Below the pieces are notes generated by a model. It was not told where the DNA came from. It searched no databases and saw nothing but the letters and a program-made list of their open reading frames with translations. Source: JBMTVT01 sp049451635 (GTDB taxonomy: Bacteria; Bacteroidota; Bacteroidia; Flavobacteriales; Flavobacteriaceae). Taken from it: a stretch of DNA of 18,758 bases. The position numbers and the translations under genes were made by a program. Location of the stretch: positions 1 to 18,758 of the forward strand of contig JBMTVT010000044.1 of assembly GCA_049451635.1 (NCBI GenBank). Direction: 5' to 3'. This document shows, piece by piece, positions 7,016 to 15,066 of this stretch. How positions within the stretch are numbered: the first letter of the stretch is position 1; each line of letters begins with the position of its first letter.

Positions 7016-8704
7016 TTATTTTCGATAAAACAACGCTTCAAATGTAGAATTATTTCCAACATTATCGGTAACAATTACTTTTAAATTATTTTTGGTATCG
7101 TTAATTATGCCGTCATTAAAATCATGAGTTAGAGTTTTGGTTTTATAATCATATTCCATTAAAATCCATTTGCCATTAACCGTAGCCCTGTAATTTGAAA
7201 CACCAGATCCTTCATCATCAATCTCAATTTCTAAATACCGGTATTTACTAAGCCATTGTTCATTTTTAAAATTACTAGCTTTAATTGTAGGGCTAATAGT
7301 ATCAAGTGTTAAGGCATAATTACCAAGTATTTTGCTACTTGCGATTAATGAGTTTTCTTGTCTGTGTGTATAGGTGTAAACTGGGTAATTTTTTTTGTAA
7401 CCAATTAGTCGGGCAATATAAAGTTTGTTTTTATCTTCATTGTTATAGTTGCTAACATCGTATGCTATGTTAAAGTTTTTCATGACAGGGACTACATCAT
7501 CATGTAAAAATAGTGTATCATTTTTAACATCAAAATCTATATAGAAATCTTCGTAAAAAGTGTCTTTATAAAAATCAACACTAACATTGCTTTTTTTAAT
7601 ATTGGTAGCTTGGTTAGCTTTAATAAAGTATGGTGTTATGTTATTTTTTTTTGGCAATACCATATTGTTTTTTACTCCTTTTATATTAATGGTTACAAAA
7701 GATTCGTTGTTTTTATAATCGGTGACCCTAATTTTATAAACCGAATAGGTGCTATCTTCAACGGTTAAAAAGCCATCATTTACAGTAGATTTATATAGGC
7801 TTAACGGATTGTTTATTTTGAATAATTTTTGAATGCGCTCGCGTTTTTTACTGTAGTGTTCATAATCTATTAGCTGATTGAGATGTTTGGTTTCATCAAA
7901 TGAAAAACGTTGGAAATCTATCTCAAAATTTTTACTTCCATTAATAAAGGTTTGAATGTTATAAACACCATTAGAATTAGCCGCTAAATCTTGTCTGTCA
8001 AAGGTTACAATACCAAAACCTATCATCCCAATAGCTTCAATGTTTTCAACGGTGTAATCACCATTTTTAAGCGGAATTAACCTTAGTTTTTGTTTTGAAT
8101 TGAAATTATTGATTGATGAATTTTCGCCAATAGGATATGCATAAATCGAATTAATGACAGGAGATGTGCTATCTTTTACATCAATACCAAATAACATTGG
8201 GTTCATTGGGCGTTCGTCTTTATCTCTAATTTCAAAATGAAGATGAGGCCCACCAGACCCTCCTGTGTTTCCACTGTATGCTATGGTGCTGCCCTTTTCA
8301 ATAGGCAGCGTTTCAGGAGTTGGAAATAATTCAATTTCATACGATTCTTTTTCATATTGATGTTTTTTTACAAAAGCCTCAATCTCAGGAGAAAATTTTT
8401 GTAAATGTGCATAAACCGTGGTATAACCGTTGGGATGTGTTAAATATAATGCTTTTCCGTAGCCAAAATGCGACACCTTAATTCGGCTTACAAACCCACT
8501 TGCAGATGCTTTAACATTTAAACCCGTTCGTTGTTGCGTTTTAATGTCTAATCCAGAATGAAAATGATTAGAGCGAAGTTCGGCAAAGGTACCAGCTAAT
8601 ATTGTGTGGATTTCTAGTGGGTTACTAAAATAATCTTGCGGATAATTATTTTGTGCACTAGAAAAAAAGAAAAAAGCAATGAAGAATAAAAATGTAAATC
8701 TCAT
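7016..8704 (-). CDS. M23 family (LytM/peptidoglycan) metallopeptidase
   Basis: This 562-residue protein has a signal peptide (about residues 1-17, FFFFSSAQ). The N-terminal third is an M23 peptidase domain. His49 and Asp53 in HSGLDIKT, and the GGPHLHFEIR sequence with His154 and His156, supply the zinc and catalytic residues, with His100 in VYAHL as a further active-site candidate. Active M23 enzymes cut peptide cross-links of peptidoglycan. All key residues are kept, so activity is expected, unlike in degenerate family members. The long C-terminal part (about 165-562) has no recognised motif and looks like tandem beta-sandwich domains. The gene lies just upstream of the TonB-dependent receptor, and an acting site in the periplasm is likely. 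Confidence 0.9.
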   Translation of the reverse strand: MRFTFLFFIAFFFFSSAQNNYPQDYFSNPLEIHTILAGTFAELRSNHFHSGLDIKTQQRTGLNVKASASGFVSRIKVSHFGYGKALYLTHPNGYTTVYAHLQKFSPEIEAFVKKHQYEKESYEIELFPTPETLPIEKGSTIAYSGNTGGSGGPHLHFEIRDKDERPMNPMLFGIDVKDSTSPVINSIYAYPIGENSSINNFNSKQKLRLIPLKNGDYTVENIEAIGMIGFGIVTFDRQDLAANSNGVYNIQTFINGSKNFEIDFQRFSFDETKHLNQLIDYEHYSKKRERIQKLFKINNPLSLYKSTVNDGFLTVEDSTYSVYKIRVTDYKNNESFVTINIKGVKNNMVLPKKNNITPYFIKANQATNIKKSNVSVDFYKDTFYEDFYIDFDVKNDTLFLHDDVVPVMKNFNIAYDVSNYNNEDKNKLYIARLIGYKKNYPVYTYTHRQENSLIASSKILGNYALTLDTISPTIKASNFKNEQWLSKYRYLEIEIDDEGSGVSNYRATVNGKWILMEYDYKTKTLTHDFNDGIINDTKNNLKVIVTDNVGNNSTFEALFYRK

Positions 8705-8825
8705 AAAAAAGTATTGTAGCTAAAATATTAATTTGATATTAATGTGCAAAGTATTATACAAAAATCGAATCATAGTTTTAATAAAATGCTTTAGCCATCA
8801 ATTTTAAAATTTTATGAAAAAACAA

Positions 8826-8856
8826 TTGTTATTTATATCTAGGTATGTTAACTTTG
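8826..8856 (+). promoter_or_regulatory. Bacteroidota-type promoter of the coiled-coil/zapA transcript
   Basis: TTG (8826-8828), 20 bases, then TAACTTTG (8849-8856) fit the TTG-N19/20-TAnnTTTG pattern. The box is 24 bases from the ATG at 8881, which implies a short leader. It is the only good promoter seen before zapA. Confidence 0.68.
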
Positions 8857-8880
8857 TGAGATAAGTATTGAAATTTGTAA

Positions 8881-9171
8881 ATGAGTAATATTGAAGATAT
8901 TGTAGATTCTTTAGAAAACAAGATTAGTAAAGTATTACACAAATTAGAGCTTTTAAAGCAAACTAATTTGAAACTGAATGAAGAATTAGAAGTTTCAAAG
9001 CAAGATGTTCTAATCCAAAAAAAGCATATAGCAGATTGGGAAGAAAAGTATGAAGCCCTAAAAATGGCAAATACAATACTTGGCGGTGACGATAATAAAA
9101 GAGAAACTAAGCTTAAAATAAATGCATTAATAAGAGATATTGACCATTGTATTGGTCAACTCTCAGATTAA
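8881..9171 (+). CDS. Small coiled-coil protein preceding ZapA (ZapB-like)
   Basis: This 96-residue protein lacks a signal or membrane helix. Residues 5-68 show heptad spacing of Leu, Ile and Val with many Lys and Glu (for example LENKISKVLHKLELLKQTNLKLNEELE), a strong coiled-coil pattern. A second short helix spans about 77-93. It ends 14 bases before zapA and shares its promoter. Size, coiled coil and position suggest a cell-division partner comparable to ZapB, which bridges ZapA and the nucleoid-linked machinery in gammaproteobacteria. This is an inference from context, because no diagnostic family motif is visible. Confidence 0.75.
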   Translation: MSNIEDIVDSLENKISKVLHKLELLKQTNLKLNEELEVSKQDVLIQKKHIADWEEKYEALKMANTILGGDDNKRETKLKINALIRDIDHCIGQLSD

Positions 9172-9185
9172 GCAAAATAAAGGCA

Positions 9186-9473
9186 ATGTCAGAAAAGCTT
9201 AAAATAAAGCTGTCTATAGCTAATAGGGTATACCCTTTAACAATTGAGGCAAATCAAGAAGAGGGCTTACGTAAAGCGGCTAAGAACATTGAATTTATGA
9301 TTAAGCAATTTGAGCAAAGCTATTCTGTTCGAGACAAACAAGATGTACTGGCCATGTGCGCCTTACAATTTGCTTCTCAAGTTGAACAGAAATCAATAGA
9401 TAAAGCAAATGTGAATGAGCAAGTAGAAGATAAGCTAAACGCTTTAAACGATTTGTTGAATTCATATATATAG
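9186..9473 (+). CDS. zapA: Cell division protein ZapA
   Basis: This is a 95-residue protein with the ZapA plan: an N-terminal beta-strand segment (LKIKLSIANRVYPLTI) followed by a short helix with EEGLRKAAKNIE, which matches the conserved E-LR-AA element, and then a long C-terminal coiled-coil helix (about 40-95). ZapA binds FtsZ in the cytoplasm and promotes bundling of its filaments at the division site. The frame is also open upstream to 9147, but the ATG at 9186 gives the normal family length and N-terminus, whereas the earlier start would overlap the previous gene and add residues unlike ZapA. The 6S RNA follows directly, as it does after zapA in many bacteria. Confidence 0.88.
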   Translation: MSEKLKIKLSIANRVYPLTIEANQEEGLRKAAKNIEFMIKQFEQSYSVRDKQDVLAMCALQFASQVEQKSIDKANVNEQVEDKLNALNDLLNSYI

Positions 9474-9511
9474 TCTCTTTAACGTTCTTTAAAATAAACT
9501 AAAAAGTTACT

Positions 9512-9671
9512 GCCTGCATTGGTTATTTTTTTTGATAAACTCAACGTTAATTCTTTAAAAAGGGTGAGTTTAAGTTGTAAAAGCAAGCTGCCTTGAGCAG
9601 ATCCTTGATCAGCTTGTTAGCCCTAAACTTGTTTTTAAGGAGTTTATACAAAACTTTAAACCGGTGTAGGC
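9512..9671 (+). ncRNA. ssrS: 6S RNA (6S-Flavo type)
   Basis: The gap between zapA and rny folds into one long interrupted hairpin. The closing helix 9512-9524 with 9659-9671 has 13 consecutive pairs, three of them G-U. Inside it, 9535-9542 pairs with 9640-9647 (8 pairs), 9554-9561 with 9632-9639 (8 pairs), 9567-9572 with 9624-9629, and the terminal arm 9583-9590 with 9610-9617. A single rod of this length with internal bulges is the 6S RNA shape that mimics an open promoter and binds RNA polymerase holoenzyme. In proteobacteria ssrS is likewise directly downstream of zapA, and a 6S-Flavo class has been described in Flavobacteria. A T-run (9672-9677) follows the closing stem and may end the transcript. 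The exact 5' end is uncertain, and processing from the zapA mRNA is possible. Confidence 0.8.
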
Positions 9672-9704
9672 TTTTTTATATAAATAAATCAACTAAATCA
9701 AAGG

Positions 9705-11279
9705 ATGGATAACTCAATTATATTTGCAGTAGGGGGTGTTATTTTAGGGCTTATAATAGGCTTTGTTATAGCAAAAACTCTCGAAAAGAATAATGCTTCA
9801 AAACTTGTAAAAGAAGCTAAAAAAAATGCAACGTTAATACTTAAGGAAGCTAAAAGCGAAGGTGAAAGCTTAAAAAAAGATAAAATACTTCAAGCCAAAG
9901 AAAAGTTTTTGGAACTTAAAGCAGAGCATGAAAAAGTCATTTTATCTCGCGATAAGAAAATGGCTGAAACGGAGAAGAGAATTCGCGATAAAGAATCTCA
10001 AATATCAAGTGAACTTTCAAAAAGCACCAAATTAAATCAAAGTTTAGAGGATAAAATCAAGGATTATAACCATAGACTAGATGTTCTTGAAAAGAAGCAA
10101 GAAGAAATAGATAAGCTTCACAAAAACCAAGTACAACAGCTAGAAGTCATATCAAGTCTTTCTGCTGAGGAAGCCAAAGAACAATTAGTGGAATCCCTAA
10201 AAGGTGAGGCAAAAAACGATGCCATGGCTTTTATACAAAGTTCCATGGAAGAAGCTAAACTTACAGCGGAACAAGATGCTAAAAAAATTATTATAAATAC
10301 CATACAGCGCATTGGAACCGAAGAAGCGGTGGATAATTGTGTATCTGTATTCAATATTGAATCGGATGATGTTAAAGGTCGAATTATTGGTCGTGAAGGA
10401 CGAAATATTCGTGCCATTGAAGCTGCTACAGGTGTAGAAATTATTGTTGATGATACGCCCGAAGCTATTATTTTATCTTGTTTTGATTCCGTAAGACGTG
10501 AAATAGCACGCTTATCGCTACATAAATTGGTAACTGATGGTAGAATACATCCTGCAAGAATTGAGGAGGTAGTTGAGAAAACCAAAAAGCAAATAGAGCA
10601 GGAGATTATTGAAGTTGGTAAACGCACGGTAATCGATTTGGGAATTCATAATTTGCATCCAGAACTTATTAAAATGGTTGGAAGGATGAAGTATCGTTCA
10701 TCATATGGTCAAAACCTATTACAACACTCTCGCGAAGTTGCAAAGCTTTGTGGTGTTATGGCAGCAGAATTAGGATTGAACCCAAAACTAGCAAAACGTG
10801 CCGGATTGCTACATGATATTGGTAAAGTGCCAGATGCTGAAGCTGATATGGAAACTCCTCATGCTATTTTGGGTATGCAATGGGCTGAAAAATTTGGAGA
10901 AAAAGATGATGTATGTAATGCCATTGGAGCTCACCATGATGAGGTTGAGATGAAATCTTTATTAGCACCAATTATACAGGTTTGCGATGCTATTTCAGGT
11001 GCTCGCCCAGGTGCTCGCCGTCAAGTTTTAGATAGCTATATACAACGATTAAAGGATTTGGAAGATATCGCTTTCGGTTTTACAGGTGTTAAAAAAGCCT
11101 ATGCAATTCAAGCCGGTAGAGAGTTAAGGGTTATTGTTGAAAGCGAAAAAGTGGATGACCAAAAAGCTGCAGAATTATCATTCAGCATTTCACAAAAAGT
11201 ACAAACAGATATGACCTATCCAGGGCAAGTAAAAGTAACCGTTATTAGAGAAACTAGAGCAGTTAATATTGCTAAATAA
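9705..11279 (+). CDS. rny: Ribonuclease Y
   Basis: This 524-residue protein is the membrane-bound endoribonuclease that starts mRNA decay. The domain order is canonical: an N-terminal membrane helix (about 5-23, glycine-rich), a long charged coiled coil (about 28-200), a KH RNA-binding domain with the GRIIGREGRN motif at 225-234, and an HD metal-dependent phosphohydrolase domain with His341 and the HDIGK sequence (His370, Asp371). The length matches the family (about 510-525). It lies 231 bases after zapA with the 6S RNA between, and it may be expressed by read-through from the zapA promoter or from its own, as no clear TAnnTTTG box is seen just upstream. A strong hairpin terminator follows. 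Confidence 0.96.
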   Translation: MDNSIIFAVGGVILGLIIGFVIAKTLEKNNASKLVKEAKKNATLILKEAKSEGESLKKDKILQAKEKFLELKAEHEKVILSRDKKMAETEKRIRDKESQISSELSKSTKLNQSLEDKIKDYNHRLDVLEKKQEEIDKLHKNQVQQLEVISSLSAEEAKEQLVESLKGEAKNDAMAFIQSSMEEAKLTAEQDAKKIIINTIQRIGTEEAVDNCVSVFNIESDDVKGRIIGREGRNIRAIEAATGVEIIVDDTPEAIILSCFDSVRREIARLSLHKLVTDGRIHPARIEEVVEKTKKQIEQEIIEVGKRTVIDLGIHNLHPELIKMVGRMKYRSSYGQNLLQHSREVAKLCGVMAAELGLNPKLAKRAGLLHDIGKVPDAEADMETPHAILGMQWAEKFGEKDDVCNAIGAHHDEVEMKSLLAPIIQVCDAISGARPGARRQVLDSYIQRLKDLEDIAFGFTGVKKAYAIQAGRELRVIVESEKVDDQKAAELSFSISQKVQTDMTYPGQVKVTVIRETRAVNIAK

Positions 11280-11285
11280 CCATTT

Positions 11286-11310
11286 GTCATTCCTGCGAAG
11301 GTAGGATCCA
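11286..11310. repeat. Degenerate short intergenic palindrome
   Basis: The stretch centred on TTCCTGCGAAGGTAGGA is an imperfect inverted repeat. It resembles the common dispersed bacterial element with a CATTCCTGCGAAGGCAGGAAT core, with several changes in the right arm. It sits between the rny stop and the rny terminator. Only one copy is in this window, so its repeated nature in the genome is inferred. Confidence 0.4.
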
Positions 11311-11332
11311 TTTTTAAATATTTAATAAATAG

Positions 11333-11358
11333 AAAAGCTTCCAGTTGGAGGCTTTTTA
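11333..11358 (+). terminator. Rho-independent terminator of rny
   Basis: AAAAGCTTCC (11333-11342) pairs with GGAGGCTTTT (11347-11356) in 10 pairs (one G-U) around an AGTT loop, and the T-run extends to 11357. The stem overlaps the stop codon of the opposing xerD gene. Confidence 0.8.
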
Positions 11359-12252
11359 TTTCCTAGGATGATATTTTTCAACTACTTTAGTTAAATGGCT
11401 TTTGTCTATATGCACATAGATTTCAGTTGTAGTTATGCTTTCATGTCCCAACATTAATTGTATAGATCTTAAATCTGCATTATTTTCCAATAGGTGAGTA
11501 GCAAAAGAATGTCTAAAAGTGTGAGGCGATATGTTTTTTTTTAAGCCTATTTTTTCAGCTAATTGTTTAATGATTGTAAAAATCATAGCTCTTGTAAGTT
11601 GTTTTCCTCGTCGGTTTAAAAAAAGGGTGTCTTCAAATCCTGGTTGAATTTTTAAATGGTTTCTAACTTCATTTTTATATATATTGATATATTTTTGAGT
11701 GATGTCAACTATGGGCACAAAACGTTGTTTATCTCCTTTTCCAGTAACCTTAATAAAGCCTTCTTCAAAGAATAAATCTGAAATTTTTAAATTTGTTAAC
11801 TCGCTTACCCGCAACCCACAACCATATAAAGTTTCGAGCATTGCTCTATTACGTTCGCCTTCAGGTTTACTTAAATCTATGGCTTTTATAATATTATCAA
11901 TGTCTTCTTCTGATAGTGTATCAGGAAGTTTCCTTCCAATTTTAGGAGATTCAATAAGTTCTAATGGGTTTGTTGCTCTGTAATCTTCAAAAATTAAATA
12001 ATCAAAAAAACTACGTAAGCCAGATATGATACGGGATTGTGAACGAGCATTCAAGTTTTTAGCCACCTCGTAAATAAATTGCTGTATTATATCTGAGCTA
12101 ATTGAAATTGGGGAGACACTAATATTATTAATCTCTAAATAATCAATAAGTTTAATTACATCAAAAGAATAACTGTTTATGGAATTTTTAGATAAACCTC
12201 TTTCAATTTGCAGGTATAATTGATAATCCTTAAGTGCGTTTTGCCATTTCAT
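11356..12252 (-). CDS. xerD: Tyrosine recombinase XerD/XerC type
   Basis: This 298-residue site-specific recombinase has an N-terminal SAM-like DNA-binding domain (about 1-85) and a C-terminal catalytic domain. All active-site residues are present: Arg148 (GCGLRVSE), Lys172 (TGKGDKQ), His244 and Arg247 (HTFRHSF), His270 (LGHESI) and the nucleophile Tyr279 (EIYVHID). Xer recombinases resolve chromosome dimers at dif with FtsK at the septum. Size and the housekeeping setting (next to rny and close to aroQ) favour the chromosomal XerD over an integron or phage integrase, but XerC and XerD cannot be separated with certainty by eye. The gene converges on rny and is divergent from the outer-membrane protein gene. 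No clear promoter box was found in 12253-12300. Confidence 0.9.
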   Translation of the reverse strand: MKWQNALKDYQLYLQIERGLSKNSINSYSFDVIKLIDYLEINNISVSPISISSDIIQQFIYEVAKNLNARSQSRIISGLRSFFDYLIFEDYRATNPLELIESPKIGRKLPDTLSEEDIDNIIKAIDLSKPEGERNRAMLETLYGCGLRVSELTNLKISDLFFEEGFIKVTGKGDKQRFVPIVDITQKYINIYKNEVRNHLKIQPGFEDTLFLNRRGKQLTRAMIFTIIKQLAEKIGLKKNISPHTFRHSFATHLLENNADLRSIQLMLGHESITTTEIYVHIDKSHLTKVVEKYHPRK

Positions 12253-12414
12253 AGTTATAAAAGTAAAGCAAAAACAAATAAACTAATAACAATTAGTATT
12301 GATATTTTTTTAATTTTAAGTACTATATTCATTGTTAAATTGTAATATTATTAAAATACAATATATTTTTTTTGTTATATTCGTAATTAATTAACCAATT
12401 AAACTTATCGTATT

Positions 12415-12990
12415 ATGAAAAAATTATTATTTACTGCTTTAGTAGTATTTGGATTAGCGAGCATTAATGCTCAAGAAGTAAAATTTGGTGCAAAAGCTGG
12501 TTTGAACTTAGCGTCTGTATCTGGTGATGACACAGATGATCTAGATAGCAGAACTTCTTTTCATTTAGGAGTAGTAGCAGAAATAGCTATTTCGGATAAA
12601 TTTTCTTTACAACCAGAATTATTATATTCTGCCCAAGGTGCAAAAGAAAGTTTTGAAGGCATAGATATCGATCTTAAGCTTGATTATATTAATTTGCCCA
12701 TAATGGCGAAGTTCTATGTTGCTGATGGATTTAGTTTAGAATTAGGGCCTCAAGTAGGATTTTTGATGTCTGCAAAAGCAGAAGGCGAAGGTGAATCTGA
12801 AGACATAAAAGATTTTGTTAAAGGAATTGATTTTGGAGCTAATTTTGGTGTTGGATATAAAATGGAGAGTGGTTTGAATTTTGGAGCGAGATACAATTTA
12901 GGATTTTCAAATATTAATGATGGAGAAGGTTCTGATGAATTCAAAAATCAAAATAGTGTCATTCAAATTTCAGTTGGTTACTTCTTCTAA
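12415..12990 (+). CDS. Outer-membrane beta-barrel protein (porin family)
   Basis: This 191-residue protein has a signal peptide (about 1-19, cleaved after SINAQ). It then has alternating strands with aromatic and glycine residues, from VKFGAKAGLNLASVSGD to an end in SVGYFF with a terminal Phe. This matches the small OMP_b-brl_2/PorT-like barrel class of Bacteroidota, of about eight strands. Acidic loops (GDDTDDLD, EGEGESEDIKD) should face the outside. Function is unknown, as with most of this class. It is monocistronic, with a strong terminator 16 bases after the stop. A near-match -7 box, TATATTCG, lies at 12376-12383, with no TTG at the right distance. The gene sits between the divergently oriented xerD and aroQ. 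Confidence 0.88.
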   Translation: MKKLLFTALVVFGLASINAQEVKFGAKAGLNLASVSGDDTDDLDSRTSFHLGVVAEIAISDKFSLQPELLYSAQGAKESFEGIDIDLKLDYINLPIMAKFYVADGFSLELGPQVGFLMSAKAEGEGESEDIKDFVKGIDFGANFGVGYKMESGLNFGARYNLGFSNINDGEGSDEFKNQNSVIQISVGYFF

Positions 12991-13006
12991 AGAAGAAAAA
13001 ATATTC

Positions 13007-13038
13007 AAAAAAACCGAAGTTTTTACTTCGGTTTTTTT
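13007..13038 (+). terminator. Rho-independent terminator of the barrel protein gene
   Basis: CCGAAGT (13014-13020) pairs with ACTTCGG (13025-13031) around TTTT. Runs of seven A and seven T flank the stem and extend the pairing to 14 base pairs. The A-run also makes it usable from the minus strand. Confidence 0.9.
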
Positions 13039-13065
13039 GTGCCCAAATTTTAATATATTTATCAA

Positions 13066-13482
13066 ATGAAAAAACTTATCATTATAAATGGCCCAAACCT
13101 AAATCTTTTAGGTAAACGTGAACCAGCAATTTACGGTAGTTTAACGTTTACTGAGTTTTTTGAAGAAGTTAAATTGAAATACCCAAATGTTCAATTAGAC
13201 TATTTTCAATCAAACGTTGAAGGTATCATAATAGATAAACTACACGAAGTTGGTTTTAGTTTTGATGGCATAATTTTAAATGCAGCTGCTTACACGCATA
13301 CTTCGGTTGGCATAGGTGATGCGGTTAAAGCTATAGAGACTCCTGTTGTGGAAGTTCATATATCCAATACTTTTAGTAGAGAAGAATTCCGTCATCAATC
13401 ATATATATCTCCAAATGCTAAAGGCGTTATTTTAGGTTTTGGTTTACAAAGTTATGAATTGGCTATTCAAAGTTTTTTATAG
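13066..13482 (+). CDS. aroQ: 3-dehydroquinate dehydratase, type II
   Basis: This 138-residue enzyme catalyses the third step of the shikimate pathway, conversion of 3-dehydroquinate to 3-dehydroshikimate, in the cytoplasm. The type II hallmarks are clear: INGPNLNLLGKREP at the N-terminus (Asn11, Arg18), catalytic Tyr23 in AIYGS, LNAAAYTHTS (Asn72 and His78 region) and the catalytic His98 in VEVHISN, followed by REEFRH. The length is slightly under the usual 140-150 with no motif missing. It begins only 27 bases after the preceding terminator, so its promoter must lie within or overlap the terminator region. No clear TAnnTTTG box is seen. It has its own terminator. Confidence 0.95.
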   Translation: MKKLIIINGPNLNLLGKREPAIYGSLTFTEFFEEVKLKYPNVQLDYFQSNVEGIIIDKLHEVGFSFDGIILNAAAYTHTSVGIGDAVKAIETPVVEVHISNTFSREEFRHQSYISPNAKGVILGFGLQSYELAIQSFL

Positions 13483-13517
13483 TTTATAAAATTCAATTGT
13501 TTATAATATTATAATAG

Positions 13518-13549
13518 AAAAAGGTTTCAGAATTTCTGAAACCTTTTTT
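13518..13549. terminator. Bidirectional terminator between aroQ and lpdA
   Basis: AAAAAGGTTTCAG (13518-13530) pairs with CTGAAACCTTTTT (13536-13548) around a 5-base AT loop. T-runs lie downstream on both strands, so it can end aroQ (+) and lpdA (-), which converge here. Confidence 0.88.
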
Positions 13550-13583
13550 ATCAATGGAAATTAAATTAACTGTTTATTATAAT

Positions 13584-14960
13584 CTAAATATGGATAACTT
13601 CATCATATGCCGCTGCAACTGCTTCCATAACCGCTTCACTCATGGTAGGGTGTGGATGCACCGCTTTCAATACTTCATGACCTGTGGTTTCAAGTTTTCT
13701 GCCTAAAACAGCTTCAGCAATCATATCGGTTACACCAGCTCCAATCATGTGGCAACCTAACCATTCCCCATACTTGGCATCAAAAATTACTTTTACAAAA
13801 CCATCTTTGTTTCCGCCAGCACTGGCTTTTCCAGAAGCAGAGAATGGGAATTTTCCAACTTTAATATCAAAGCCTTTTTCTTTGGCTGCTTTTTCAGTTA
13901 AGCCAACACTTGCGATTTCTGGCGTACAATATGTACACCCAGGAATGTTACCATAATCTAAGGCTTCAACATGTTGTCCTGCAATTTTTTCTACACATAA
14001 AATACCTTCCGCAGAAGCAACATGTGCCAATGCTTGACCTGGAGTAACATCACCAATGGCATAATAACCTGGGATGTTTGTTTGGTAAAAATCGTTTACT
14101 ATAATTTTATCCCTGTCAACTACAATACCAACATCTTCAAGCCCTATATTTTCAATGTTGGTTTTAATGCCAACGGCGCTTAAAATAATATCTGCTTCAA
14201 GGGTTTCTTCTCCTTTGCTAGTTTTAACAGTAGCTTTAACACCTTTTCCAGAGGTATCCACTTTGGTAACTTCGGCAGAGGTCATAATATTGATTCCAGA
14301 TTTTTTAAACGAACGCTCCAATTGTTTTGAAACATCTTCATCTTCAACAGGTACCACATTTGGTAAATATTCTACAATGGTAACTTCGGTTCCCATTGAG
14401 TTATAGAAATAAGCAAACTCTACACCAATGGCTCCTGAGCCTACCACGATCATCTTTTTTGGTTGTTTTTTTAAGCTCATCGCCTCTCGATAACCTATTA
14501 CTTTTTCACCATCTTGTGGTAAATTAGGTAATTCGCGAGAGCGTGCTCCTGTTGCTATAATAATATGGTCGGCACTGTATTCTGTTCCATCAACATCAAC
14601 CTTTTTGCCAGGTTTAATTTTTCCGTAACCGTTAATAACATCAATTTTGTTCTTTTTCATTAAAAATTGAACTCCTTTACTCATTCCGTCTGCTACACCA
14701 CGACTACGTTTTACAACGGCATCAAAATCGTGCTCTGCATCTTTCACTTTTAAACCATAATCTTCCGCATGTTTCAAATATTCAAATACTTGGGCTGATT
14801 TTAACAAGGCTTTAGTAGGAATACAACCCCAATTTAAACAAACGCCTCCTAGGCTTTCTTTTTCAATAATAGCAGTTTTAAAACCTAATTGTGATGCTCT
14901 AATAGCGGTTACATAACCACCAGGACCACTTCCAAGAACTATAATATCGTATTTACTCAT
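13584..14960 (-). CDS. lpdA: Dihydrolipoyl dehydrogenase (E3)
   Basis: This 458-residue FAD flavoprotein reoxidises dihydrolipoamide with NAD+ in pyruvate and 2-oxoglutarate dehydrogenase complexes and in the glycine cleavage system. Motifs are the FAD Rossmann motif GSGPGG (10-15), the redox disulfide GGVCLNWGCIPTK with Cys41 and Cys46, the NAD-binding VVGSGAIGVEF, the second FAD motif YYAIGDV, and the C-terminal HPHPTMSEA with catalytic His437 and Glu442. The length is slightly shorter than the usual 462-475. No E1 or E2 genes are adjacent, so one E3 probably serves several complexes. Transcription probably ends at the bidirectional hairpin shared with aroQ. Confidence 0.95.
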   Translation of the reverse strand: MSKYDIIVLGSGPGGYVTAIRASQLGFKTAIIEKESLGGVCLNWGCIPTKALLKSAQVFEYLKHAEDYGLKVKDAEHDFDAVVKRSRGVADGMSKGVQFLMKKNKIDVINGYGKIKPGKKVDVDGTEYSADHIIIATGARSRELPNLPQDGEKVIGYREAMSLKKQPKKMIVVGSGAIGVEFAYFYNSMGTEVTIVEYLPNVVPVEDEDVSKQLERSFKKSGINIMTSAEVTKVDTSGKGVKATVKTSKGEETLEADIILSAVGIKTNIENIGLEDVGIVVDRDKIIVNDFYQTNIPGYYAIGDVTPGQALAHVASAEGILCVEKIAGQHVEALDYGNIPGCTYCTPEIASVGLTEKAAKEKGFDIKVGKFPFSASGKASAGGNKDGFVKVIFDAKYGEWLGCHMIGAGVTDMIAEAVLGRKLETTGHEVLKAVHPHPTMSEAVMEAVAAAYDEVIHI

Positions 14961-15066
14961 GTGTTGAATTTTAGGCTACGAATTTACGAAATCGAATTTT
15001 AATAAAGAATTTAGAACGCTTTAAATTTACATATTTACATTGCCTTTGCGTTGCAAGTATTTATTT

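Noticed and set aside
9147..9185. An earlier start for zapA overlapping the coiled-coil gene
   Set aside because: The thirteen added residues are unlike any ZapA N-terminus and overlap the previous gene by 25 bases. The ATG at 9186 gives the usual size.
10118..10627. A 169-codon minus-strand frame inside rny
   Set aside because: It is antisense to the strongly conserved coiled-coil/KH region of RNase Y, has no family signature and no upstream signals.
11356..12252. Integron or phage integrase, and hence a mobile element, at the tyrosine recombinase
   Set aside because: No tRNA, attachment repeats, excisionase or phage genes are nearby. Neighbours are housekeeping genes, and the length and motifs fit chromosomal Xer.
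13652..14406. Several plus-strand open frames opposite lpdA
   Set aside because: They are overlapping shadows of the dehydrogenase in different frames, with no coherent protein character.
15040..15066. An earlier ndh start giving nine extra residues (MPLRCKYLF)
   Set aside because: The sequence from MNIPRTSF at 15067 matches the start expected for the family, while the extension does not.
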